From: Haliea sp.
GTDB taxonomy: Bacteria; Pseudomonadota; Gammaproteobacteria; Pseudomonadales; Halieaceae
Assembly: GCA_024642245.1 (NCBI GenBank)
Contig: JAHEBM010000034.1
Span: 1-35,373, forward strand
DNA: 35,373 nucleotides
Direction: 5' to 3'
How positions within the stretch are numbered: position 1 is the stretch's first letter; each line of letters starts with the position of its first letter. Of this stretch, positions 26,308 to 33,900 are shown piece after piece. The notes below the pieces were generated by a model. That model was not told the DNA's origin. It saw only the letters and a list, made by a program, of their open reading frames with translations, and did no database searches. A program made the position numbers and the translations under genes.

Positions 26308-28548
26308 CTAAGCCACGACCTCAACCCGGGCCGGTACGATTTTATGGTGCGGGGTGCCGGCAAAACGGTCACAGTCTCCAAGCGACGTCAGCTCGTTCAA
26401 CGCTACCCCGCTGCGACTGCCGTCCTCGTTGTCCAGCCCGTAGCCATTGGGCAGCGAAATATGCCCTGCCTGCATGCGCGGCGTCACTGCCACCCGGGCC
26501 AGCGCGCTGCCGACCCGCGTGGTGACGCGCGCCCTGTCCCCGCTGGCGATACCCAGCCGGTCCGCGTCCTGCGGGCTGATACGCAAGGCGCCCTCGGGAT
26601 CCTTGCGCCGCCAGTCACCGTCCCGGTAGATGGTATTGGCGGAGTAGTCGCGCCGCTCTCCCGCCATGAGCACAAAGGGATACTCGGCGCTGGTCAGTTC
26701 CGCGGCGCCGGCGGCGAGTACCTGCAACTCGTCCAGCAGCTCCGGGATATCCAGCCGGATCTTCTGTTCGTTACCCAGCCGGGCCCAGCTGTCGGCGTAT
26801 TCATCCCGGGCAAACACCAGCCCGGAATGCTGCGCGACTATCGCGTCGAACAGCGCTTCCCCGCGCACCATCGGCTCGCCGTCAAAACCCGCACGGCGCA
26901 GGGACTCGGGCTCGCGCATGGCAAAGCCAAGGGCCACCGGCCACAGTGTGGCGGCCGCGGCGGCACCCTCGGGCAGTGACGGACCCAGGGTCCGGTACAG
27001 GATCACCGGGGCCAGATCGACCAGCCCGGGCTCCTGCGCCAGCGCCCGCATAAATCGCTCCCGGTAGGCCTCCCGCCCGCCGTCGGCCAGGGCGGCGTTC
27101 AACTCCATCACCAACTGCTCCGGCATGGCGCCCATCGCCTCCACCAGGCGCGCGTGAATTTCCGCCTCCGGCAGGGCGTAACCCGGCGCATCAAACAGGG
27201 GCTTGCGCAGGTGAAAATAATTGTCGGGAAACTCGAAGTTGAAAAACGTGGCCTCCCACTTCTCGTACTGGGTGGCCGCCGGCAACACGTAGTCCGCCAG
27301 GCGCGCGGTTTCGGTCATGGCGACGTCAATCACCACCACCGTATCCAGGCTGCGCAGGGCCTGGGCGAAGCGCCGGGAGTCAGGCAGTGAATGCACCGGA
27401 TTGGCGGCCTCGATGACCATGGCGCGATAGCGATCCGGGTGATCGCACAGGATTTCATCGGCGATCACGTTGCAGGGTACCAGGCCGCTGATAATGGGGG
27501 CGCCGGCCACCGGGCTCCTGCGCGAGCTGCGGCCACTGCCGGCGATATTCTGCAGGCTGGCCGGCACGTACTGCCCGCCCGGGTTGCCGAACTGGCCGCA
27601 CAGAACCCACAGCAGTTTTTCAAGATAGCTCACGAGGGTGGAGTGACGATTCATCTGGATGCCCAGGTCTTCCGCCATGGCCACAGAGCCGGCACCGCTG
27701 ATCACGTCCACCGCCCGCTGTACCTGCGACAGGGGCACACCCGCGATGTCGCAGTACTGCTGCACCGGCACGTCCGCAAAGGCGGCAAGCACAGGCTCCA
27801 GGCCGGTGCTGTGCCCGGCCAGCCAGTCGGCCCGGTACCTGCCCTGCTGCACCAGCATGCCCACCATGGCCGCCAGCAGCCAGGCATCGGTACCCGGTTT
27901 CACCCGCAGGTGAATATCGGCAAATTCCGCGGTCTCGGACACCACCGGGTCGATCACGATCAGGGTGCGGTCCGGGTCCTTGCTGAAGTCGCGCAACCAG
28001 GCCCGGGCGCGGGGCAGGCCGTGGGAATGCCAGGGGTTCTTGCCCAGGAAAATAGCCACCTCGCAGTGCTCGAAATCGCCCTTCACATGGGCGCCGAACA
28101 TCATGCCGTTGACCCAGAATTCCCCGGTCTTCTCCTGGGCCAGGGCGTTGGAACGGTACTGCATGCCCAGCACCCGGCGCAGGCCACTGGCGTAGGCGCC
28201 GGGAAGGTGGTTACCCTGGCCACCGCCGCCATAGTAGAAAATGCGCTCCCCACCTTCCTTGTCGCGCAGTGAAAGCAAGCGCTCGCTTACTTCACGAATC
28301 GCGGTATCCCAGTCTATCGCCTCGAAACTGCCGTCGGATTTACGCCGCAGGGGGGACGTCAGGCGGTCCTTGCCGTTCTGGTAGTAGTTGAGGCCGGAAG
28401 CTTTCTGGCACAGGTACCCACGGGATGCGGGGTGGGCCTTGTCGCCACGGATGCGCACGATCTCGCGCCCATCCTCGCCGCCCAATTGTACCTCGATACC
28501 GCAATTGCACTCACACAGGATGCACGCGCTGGTTTTCCACTCAGACAT
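26308..28548 (-). CDS. Molybdopterin oxidoreductase (DMSO-reductase superfamily)
   Basis: 746 residues. A 4Fe-4S cluster site is formed by Cys9, Cys12, Cys16 and Cys47 (CILCECNCG, then YLCQKA). The molybdopterin domains follow (SPLRRKSDGSFEAIDWDTAI, GKNPWHSHGLPRARAWLRDF, VIDPVVSETAEFADIHLRVK, GTDAWLLAAM, VWVLCGQF-type helix region, VMIEAANPVHSLPDSRRF-like segment). The dinucleotide-binding C-terminal domain has LRISPQDADRLGIASGDRAR and ends HHKIVPARVEVVA. There is no Tat signal, so it is cytoplasmic. At the usual Mo-ligand region, around residues 134-144, the sequence is SNALAQEKTGEFW; no Cys, Sec or Ser stands where aligned relatives have it. A GGAGGG ribosome-binding site precedes the ATG. 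The electron partner and substrate are not encoded next to it. Formate-dehydrogenase-like annotation is common for such proteins, but unproven here. Confidence 0.88.
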   Translation of the reverse strand: MSEWKTSACILCECNCGIEVQLGGEDGREIVRIRGDKAHPASRGYLCQKASGLNYYQNGKDRLTSPLRRKSDGSFEAIDWDTAIREVSERLLSLRDKEGGERIFYYGGGGQGNHLPGAYASGLRRVLGMQYRSNALAQEKTGEFWVNGMMFGAHVKGDFEHCEVAIFLGKNPWHSHGLPRARAWLRDFSKDPDRTLIVIDPVVSETAEFADIHLRVKPGTDAWLLAAMVGMLVQQGRYRADWLAGHSTGLEPVLAAFADVPVQQYCDIAGVPLSQVQRAVDVISGAGSVAMAEDLGIQMNRHSTLVSYLEKLLWVLCGQFGNPGGQYVPASLQNIAGSGRSSRRSPVAGAPIISGLVPCNVIADEILCDHPDRYRAMVIEAANPVHSLPDSRRFAQALRSLDTVVVIDVAMTETARLADYVLPAATQYEKWEATFFNFEFPDNYFHLRKPLFDAPGYALPEAEIHARLVEAMGAMPEQLVMELNAALADGGREAYRERFMRALAQEPGLVDLAPVILYRTLGPSLPEGAAAAATLWPVALGFAMREPESLRRAGFDGEPMVRGEALFDAIVAQHSGLVFARDEYADSWARLGNEQKIRLDIPELLDELQVLAAGAAELTSAEYPFVLMAGERRDYSANTIYRDGDWRRKDPEGALRISPQDADRLGIASGDRARVTTRVGSALARVAVTPRMQAGHISLPNGYGLDNEDGSRSGVALNELTSLGDCDRFAGTPHHKIVPARVEVVA

Positions 28549-28610
28549 ATCCCGCCCTCCGGCGCCAGGTTATGGAAGACCTAATATAGCCCATGAGTTC
28601 CAAAATGCTA

Positions 28611-28635
28611 CTAATAAAAACCGGTACTCTCCGGT
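28611..28635 (-). terminator. Weak candidate terminator after the beta-propeller-like lipoprotein gene
   Basis: On the minus strand ACCGG-AGAGTA-CCGGT is followed by TTTTATTAG. The stem is only 5 bp, so termination would be partial. It lies ~90 bases after the lipoprotein stop and ~65 bases before the ATG of the molybdopterin oxidoreductase. A TATATT element, a possible -10, follows it. This suggests the oxidoreductase starts a new transcript. Confidence 0.4.
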
Positions 28636-28721
28636 AGCGGCGATCAACGGCTGAAAGGGCAATGTTTATGCGGGAAGAAAGGCGCCGCACCCCGGTGGTG
28701 AATAACCAGGATCAGCAAGGC

Positions 28722-30473
28722 CTACTGCAGAAAATCAAACTCAAAGTCACCCTGCGTTCCGCCCAGTTCCATCAGGCGCTGCTCGATAAAATCATAGATA
28801 AACCGGTTTGCCACGGGGCCGTCCGGCGACCCGTCACCGCCCTGGGCAAGAGGCTGCATCAGGGCAATCTGGCGATTATCCGTCAATGCAAAACCCGCGG
28901 TATCCCGGTCGAGCACCCGTGTCCCGGTTACCGCGCCATCACCTGCAATCCGGGACAGGTAGACCCCGTCGCCGCAGCTGTCCCACAGCACCTTGTGGTT
29001 TGACGCCCAGGCCCCGGAGGGGTAACAGGTCAGGCTGTCGGCAGCCTCACCGATTACGATTGCCGACCCCGAGTCCAGGTCAGTCACTGTCAACTCAAGC
29101 ACAGCGCCGGCGCGCACCGGATAACCGGGCGTGTGTCCCTCTGGAAGCCAGGGCGAGTAGCCTGGAAAACCGGCGAAATTCGTGGTCAACAGGCGGGTAT
29201 TCCCGGTACTTATTTCATGGGCATAGAACTCGGCAACGGTCGGATCGCCCTCCATCTTGCGGTTCCAGGCGAGCCAGAGTCCGTCCGGGGACCAGTGCAG
29301 TACCGAATCATCAAAACTTTGATGGCGAAGAAACAGTGAGCTGGCCTGTCCCGCGATGCGCGCCTCGCCTGTATCCAGGCTCAGCACATGGGCTGCCACC
29401 GTGTTGTCCGCGGTACGATCAAGGAATGCCAGTAGCGTACCGTCCGGCGACGGCACGACCTGCCATTCTCCCACACGGGTATGCGTGGCGAGCTGGCGGC
29501 CATCCGCAGTCAGTACGTCAAACCTGTCGAAGAACGCAACCAGGATCCGCTGCGCATCCAGCCAGTGCAACTGGAGATTATCCTCGTAGTCAGCTATTGC
29601 CCTGCCAATGCCGTCCGCGCCCAGCACGACCAGTGGCCCTGCCGGGAACCAGGTCCTGTTTCCGATAAAGGTAAGCCCGATATATTGCCGCTGCTGGTAA
29701 AGCAGTTGCCGGCCGGCGGGGGACCAGCTGAAACCAAAGGTATTCGCATCGCCAGTGGTGTCCGCTACCAGTGCCGGCTCTGCGGCCGCCGCCAGGTCCA
29801 GCAGGTAAAGAGAGGAGAAAGTGGGAACATCGCTGTCCGTGGGTCCGTATTCGCTGATCAACACCGCCGCCCTGCTGCTGTCTGCCGAAACGGCAACTTC
29901 CGCCAGGCGCGACCCTGTTGCCGGATCTGTTTCGACCAACTTCACCGGATCCGACTCCAGCGGTCTTACGAGGAACAAGGACCCGGTGATGCCCTGCGAA
30001 TCGGCCACGCTGTAGAGAAGACCCTGCGAATCGGGCAGCCACTGCGGGGATACCACCGCGCCGCCTATCATCAACGTGGGCCGCACGGCTTCACCGGTGG
30101 CCAGGTCAATTACCGCCAGGCCCGACTGCCCTGCCGCCAATCCGTAGACGAAGGCCAGCTGCCCGGTATCCGGGGAGATCGCATATCTCTCCACTGAGGC
30201 CTCCCCCGCGGCGCCGGACAGCAGGGTGGACTCACCCTGCCGGTTAACCTTGTACAGCCGCGAGGGCTCACCCGGGGATTGTGTCTGGTAGACCAGCACC
30301 TCCGCCTTGCCGGGTTCTGGTTCTGGCTCTGGTTCTGGTACGGGCTCTACTACCGGGGGAATTACCGGTGGAGATGACCCCGAACCACCACCGCAGGACA
30401 GCAGGAACGGGTAAAGGAGCAAGCCCAGCGCGAGCGGCCAGCGATATCTTCGTCCGAATGTCTGGACACACAT
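28722..30473 (-). CDS. Lipoprotein with WD40/TolB-like beta-propeller repeats
   Basis: 583 residues from the ATG at 30473; a TTG 22 codons up is possible but less natural. The N-terminus is RRYRWPLALGLLLYPFLLSC, a lipoprotein signal with lipobox LLSC. It is followed by a GGGSGSS stretch and a Pro-Glu linker (PVPEPEPEPEPG) that spaces the domain from the membrane. The rest shows repeats of the TolB/WD40-like type: YAISPDTGQLAFVYG, SPQWLPDSQGLLYSVADSQG, FSWSPAGRQLLYQQ, VVPSPDGTLLAFLDR and HWSPDGLWLAWNRK, consistent with a six- or seven-bladed propeller. Such proteins bind partners or ligands and are not enzymes by sequence alone. It follows the amidohydrolase and a possible small reading frame on the same strand. 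No specific function can be named. Confidence 0.75.
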   Translation of the reverse strand: MCVQTFGRRYRWPLALGLLLYPFLLSCGGGSGSSPPVIPPVVEPVPEPEPEPEPGKAEVLVYQTQSPGEPSRLYKVNRQGESTLLSGAAGEASVERYAISPDTGQLAFVYGLAAGQSGLAVIDLATGEAVRPTLMIGGAVVSPQWLPDSQGLLYSVADSQGITGSLFLVRPLESDPVKLVETDPATGSRLAEVAVSADSSRAAVLISEYGPTDSDVPTFSSLYLLDLAAAAEPALVADTTGDANTFGFSWSPAGRQLLYQQRQYIGLTFIGNRTWFPAGPLVVLGADGIGRAIADYEDNLQLHWLDAQRILVAFFDRFDVLTADGRQLATHTRVGEWQVVPSPDGTLLAFLDRTADNTVAAHVLSLDTGEARIAGQASSLFLRHQSFDDSVLHWSPDGLWLAWNRKMEGDPTVAEFYAHEISTGNTRLLTTNFAGFPGYSPWLPEGHTPGYPVRAGAVLELTVTDLDSGSAIVIGEAADSLTCYPSGAWASNHKVLWDSCGDGVYLSRIAGDGAVTGTRVLDRDTAGFALTDNRQIALMQPLAQGGDGSPDGPVANRFIYDFIEQRLMELGGTQGDFEFDFLQ

Positions 30474-30566
30474 TTTGGCAGGTCCCCAGCAAGGAGCCAC
30501 TAGCAGCCGATTCTGCTCCTGCACCTGCCACTGCCGCAAGGGGATTCGCAGCGAGGGGGCGACACG

Positions 30567-30668
30567 TCAGGCGGGCCGCCAGATGCGGTACTCCACCCGC
30601 GGCCCGGCGCCGACAGGCTGCCACGGCTTGAGGGTGGCCCTGACAGTGCAGTCCTGTATCGGCTTCAC
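30567..30668 (-). CDS. Possible small protein of 33 residues
   Basis: A GTG at 30668 is preceded by AAGGAAG 7 bases upstream on the minus strand and opens a 33-codon frame ending in TGA at 30567-30569. The peptide has segments KPIQDCTVRATLKPWQPVGA and RVEYRIWRPA, with no signal peptide and no family I recognise. It sits in the 238-base gap between the amidohydrolase stop and the lipoprotein start. The only support is the ribosome-binding site plus the position in the gap. It may well be chance. Confidence 0.25.
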   Translation of the reverse strand: MKPIQDCTVRATLKPWQPVGAGPRVEYRIWRPA

Positions 30669-30711
30669 CGGTTTCTTCCTTGCTCTGGCGCGAGATTGAA
30701 TCAGCGTCGGA

Positions 30712-32583
30712 TCACGCGGCGCGCAGGGCCCGCCCCAGTGTCCGGGTGCCCAGCGCGCCGGTAAAATCTCCATCCCGCCACACCGGCTCGCCACGTATCA
30801 GCACCTGGCTGACCACGCCATCGGAGCGACTGACCAGCTGCTTGTGCTCGAACAGCTCCCGGTGGGTAAACTGGCGGGAGGCGTTGTCGTCCCACTGGCG
30901 CAGGGCCTCGGGGTCGATCAACACGATGTCCGCCTGGGCACCGATCTCGAGTGTGCCCACATCAAGACCGAAAAAGGCGGCCGGCTCGCTGGTGAGTCGC
31001 CGGACCATGGTACTTACCGTGGACAGCGAATCCTGCTGGGCCAGCTTCAGCGAACTGAGGTTGGCATCGAAAAAAGCCATATTGGTGATGTGCGCACCGG
31101 AATCGTTGAAACCGGGCAGGGTGTTCCTGTGGAGCAGCAGGGGCAGCACGCCTTCCTTGTCCTTGTTCGCCACATCTGCCCAGAATCGGAAGCCCTTGTC
31201 GTAGCGGCGCATCATATGCAGCATAAACTCCGCATCGTCCACGATGGGCCTGGGAAACGCGTCGAAAGCGTCACGCTCGGCATCGGAACGGGCGTTGTCG
31301 GTATAGCCGCGCTGGTACCGGTCCAGCCGGTCGTACACCGCCTGCAGGCTTTCCCCCTCCCACTGCGCCACCGGTGCGCCGTCAAAAATCATCCGGTCCA
31401 GCTCACGCACCACCAGGAGATCCGGCATGCCCAGGCGGGCCTTGAGGTGAGCCAGGTTGCGCCCGCGCCGGCCATGGTGCCAGTCGCGGCGAAACTCCGC
31501 GATAAACACCGGGTCGTTGAGCAGGGCGAGGCGACCCTCGACATCGTCATATTCTTTGGCAATCAACTTGCTGGTGGACTCCAGCTCCTCGTACAGCGGG
31601 CTGATGATACCGTCCGACCAGATACGGAAATTGCTGCCCAGCGCCTGGAAATGGATGTTGCCCTTGAACAGGCGGCTGTTGAGCAGTGAGGCGAAGCCCA
31701 GGAAAACGCGCGAGGCCTGGGGCGCCACCACGAATCGCACTGCGGACAGGGCGGACGTTTTCAGGGTCTTGCCGAAGAGCCGTCCACTGGTGAGCATGAA
31801 ATAAAACAGCGCCTTGGGCCGGTTCTCCAGGATAGGCGTGGTCTGCCACACCCTGCCCCGATTGCGCACCACCTTGAGCAACCGCTTCATTTCGCCAAAG
31901 CTGGCAAACTGGGTGGGAATGCGCTGGTCGGTGTGCGGTTCGTTGGCGAGGTAATGGAACGGCAGGCCATCGGTGCTCATGCCCAGGTAGCCCTGCTCCA
32001 TGGCCCGGCCCAGCAGGCTTTCCATTTGCGCCAGCTCGGCCTCGGTGGGGTCCCGGCTGATGCTGTCCTGCAGGCCCATCACTTCCACGCGCAGCATGGA
32101 GTGGGGCAGGAAAACACCCACATTGGGTCCCAGGGGAATATCCGCAAAGTGATCGAGGTAGGCACCGGTATCATTCCAGCTGACTGCTTCCACGCATTTT
32201 TGCAATACTGACTTGGGAATGTTCTCGACACGGGTAAAGCAGTCCACGATCGGGTTTTGCTCGCCCTCCACCTGCTGGCCGAAGCAGGTACCGAGACTGC
32301 AGTTGCCCACCAGCACGGTGGTGGTGCCGTGGCGTACCACTTCCGGCAGGCCGGGCTCCAGGTCCACTTCCAGGTCCAGGTGGGTGTGAATATCCAGCAA
32401 CCCGGGCATCAGCCACTTGCCCTCTGCCTCGATGACCCGAGTCGCCTGGGAGACAGGCAGGCCGTGCCCCCTTGCGGCAACCCTGCCGTCCCTGAGTGCA
32501 ATATCCTGCTGCCGCGGGGGCGAGCCGGTACCGTCGAATACCAGCGCATTGCGAATCAGTGTATCCCAGGCCAGGGCGGTCAT
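30712..32583 (-). CDS. Amidohydrolase, N-acyl-D-amino-acid deacylase-like (Amidohydro_3)
   Basis: 623 residues from the ATG at 32583, which has GGGAG 8 bases upstream; the frame is open 26 codons further. The start TLIRNALVFDGTGSPPRQQD and GLLDIHTHLD (metal ligands His66, His68) mark the metal-dependent amidohydrolase barrel. GNCSLGTCF (Cys95) resembles the GNCG zinc-ligand loop of D-aminoacylases. Later NTLPGFNDSGAHITNMAFFD carries the catalytic Asp region, and LEIGAQADIVLIDPEALRQW is the C-terminal beta domain. It is longer than typical D-aminoacylase (~480-500 residues) because of an insert in the middle (about residues 240-400), so the substrate may differ. The cytoplasmic enzyme should hydrolyse an amide or cyclic amide. 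It is divergent from the exported dehydrogenase gene. Confidence 0.85.
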   Translation of the reverse strand: MTALAWDTLIRNALVFDGTGSPPRQQDIALRDGRVAARGHGLPVSQATRVIEAEGKWLMPGLLDIHTHLDLEVDLEPGLPEVVRHGTTTVLVGNCSLGTCFGQQVEGEQNPIVDCFTRVENIPKSVLQKCVEAVSWNDTGAYLDHFADIPLGPNVGVFLPHSMLRVEVMGLQDSISRDPTEAELAQMESLLGRAMEQGYLGMSTDGLPFHYLANEPHTDQRIPTQFASFGEMKRLLKVVRNRGRVWQTTPILENRPKALFYFMLTSGRLFGKTLKTSALSAVRFVVAPQASRVFLGFASLLNSRLFKGNIHFQALGSNFRIWSDGIISPLYEELESTSKLIAKEYDDVEGRLALLNDPVFIAEFRRDWHHGRRGRNLAHLKARLGMPDLLVVRELDRMIFDGAPVAQWEGESLQAVYDRLDRYQRGYTDNARSDAERDAFDAFPRPIVDDAEFMLHMMRRYDKGFRFWADVANKDKEGVLPLLLHRNTLPGFNDSGAHITNMAFFDANLSSLKLAQQDSLSTVSTMVRRLTSEPAAFFGLDVGTLEIGAQADIVLIDPEALRQWDDNASRQFTHRELFEHKQLVSRSDGVVSQVLIRGEPVWRDGDFTGALGTRTLGRALRAA

Positions 32584-32617
32584 TGGCAGTCTCCCGTGTT
32601 GTGTGGATAGCAGCGTA

Positions 32618-32632
32618 GCAAGCAGTGCTTGC
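32618..32632. promoter_or_regulatory. Palindrome in the divergent amidohydrolase/dehydrogenase intergenic region
   Basis: GCAAGC-AGT-GCTTGC is a perfect 6-bp inverted repeat with a 3-base centre. It lies 35 bases upstream of the amidohydrolase start and 119 bases upstream of the dehydrogenase start. This is a good site for an operator serving one or both divergent genes, though no regulator gene is adjacent. Confidence 0.4.
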
Positions 32633-32750
32633 GAAAATCCAGTTGTCCGGAGGCTGTCCACGCGCCTATTTTTCAGGTCCAGCTGGCAACACGGCTCGTA
32701 TTAACCAGAAAATCTGCCTATGCTGGCGCAAAATAGCTTCGGAGCAACAC

Positions 32751-33896
32751 ATGAAACACCTGTCCACTGTAGCCTGCCTGATAGGCGGCCTCATGGCTGC
32801 GGCGATTGCGGCGGCTGACACGGTCCCGCCGGACCCCGCAGTCAAACTGATTATTGAAGAGCTGGAACTCGAGCGCTCGGATACCGCCATGCGCGACAAT
32901 CCAGCCTGGAAGCCCCAGCGCATCGTGGTCAGCCTGCCCACGGAACTTGCGCAGCGCATGCCCGGGTTTGAAGAACAGCTACGCAAGAATGCCAGGGGCG
33001 TCGAGCTGGTAATCGATACCTCGCCCACCATGGTTCCCAGTGCCGAGGCATTGGCGGGGGCCGATGCGTACATCGGCGTGTGTAGCCCTGCCCTGCTGAA
33101 AAGTGCCACCGAGCGCCTGCTGTGGCTACACAGCCTGACCGCGGGCATGGACGGCTGCGCCAAGGAAGCACCCGAGGAGTTCGAGGGCAGGATCTTCACC
33201 AACAGCAAACGCCTGATGGGCCCTGCCATTGCAGAGCACAGCATGGCCATGCTGCTGTCGCTGACCACGGGCCTGCCGGCCTATGGCCGCGCACAGGCGG
33301 AAAAGCGCTGGGATCCCGCGCTGGCGGACACGGTGCGTTTCGGGGAATTACGGGGTAAAACCCTGCTGGTCGTCGGCCTTGGCGGTATCGGGACAGAAAT
33401 CGCCTGGCGCGCCAACAGCCTGGGTATGCAGGTGCTGGCTACCCGCAACTCCTCCCGCGAGGGACCGGATTTTATCGAGTACGTGGGTCTGCCTGATGAA
33501 CTGCCACTGCTGGCCAGCCAGGCGGACGTCGTCGTGAACGCGCTGCCGCTGACCGACCGGACAACCGGCATTTTCAACGAGGCCTTCTTCGCCGGGATGA
33601 AGACCGGGGCGATCTTCATCAGCGTCGGGCGTGGCGCGAGCACGGTGACCGAAGACCTCGTGGCGGCGCTGCAATCGGGTAAACTCTATGGCGCGGGGCT
33701 GGACGTTACCGACCCCGAACCCCTTTCCCCCAAGAGCCCCCTGTGGCAGATGGACAACGTCATCATTACCCCGCACGTATCCGCCGGCAGCCCCGACAGC
33801 GTGCGGCGCACCGCGGCCATTGCCGCCGAAAACCTGCGCCGCTACGTCGACGGCGCACGCCTGTTGAATTTGGTTGATATGAAGGAAGGTTACTGA
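32751..33896 (+). CDS. D-2-hydroxyacid dehydrogenase family protein with N-terminal signal peptide
   Basis: 381 residues from the ATG at 32751 (GGAG 6 bases upstream). The first ~22 residues (KHLSTVACLIGGLMAAAIAA) are a typical Sec signal peptide, so export is predicted. That is odd for an NAD(P)-dependent enzyme. The rest is a complete D-2-hydroxyacid dehydrogenase: GLGGIGTEIAWRANSLG (nucleotide loop from residue 209), then the catalytic set Arg294 (SVGRGAST), Glu323 (DPEPLSPKSPL) and His342 (TPHVSAGSPDS). After the second strand the sequence is ATRNSS with Arg232 where NAD enzymes carry Asp, which suggests NADP(H). The reaction would be 2-oxoacid to D-2-hydroxyacid. SelO follows after only 4 bases, so the pair is co-transcribed. 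A non-exported role with an uncleaved hydrophobic N-terminus is the alternative. Confidence 0.85.
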   Translation: MKHLSTVACLIGGLMAAAIAAADTVPPDPAVKLIIEELELERSDTAMRDNPAWKPQRIVVSLPTELAQRMPGFEEQLRKNARGVELVIDTSPTMVPSAEALAGADAYIGVCSPALLKSATERLLWLHSLTAGMDGCAKEAPEEFEGRIFTNSKRLMGPAIAEHSMAMLLSLTTGLPAYGRAQAEKRWDPALADTVRFGELRGKTLLVVGLGGIGTEIAWRANSLGMQVLATRNSSREGPDFIEYVGLPDELPLLASQADVVVNALPLTDRTTGIFNEAFFAGMKTGAIFISVGRGASTVTEDLVAALQSGKLYGAGLDVTDPEPLSPKSPLWQMDNVIITPHVSAGSPDSVRRTAAIAAENLRRYVDGARLLNLVDMKEGY

Positions 33897-33900
33897 GTCG

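Noticed and set aside
28662..29003. 113-codon + frame with a basic N-terminus
   Set aside because: It is almost wholly antisense to the lipoprotein gene. The sequence is a shadow of the propeller coding region.
30315..30350. GGTTCT-type tandem repeat as a possible phase-variable microsatellite
   Set aside because: The repeats encode the Pro-Glu linker of the lipoprotein in multiples of six bases. Unit changes would keep the frame, so it is not an on/off switch.
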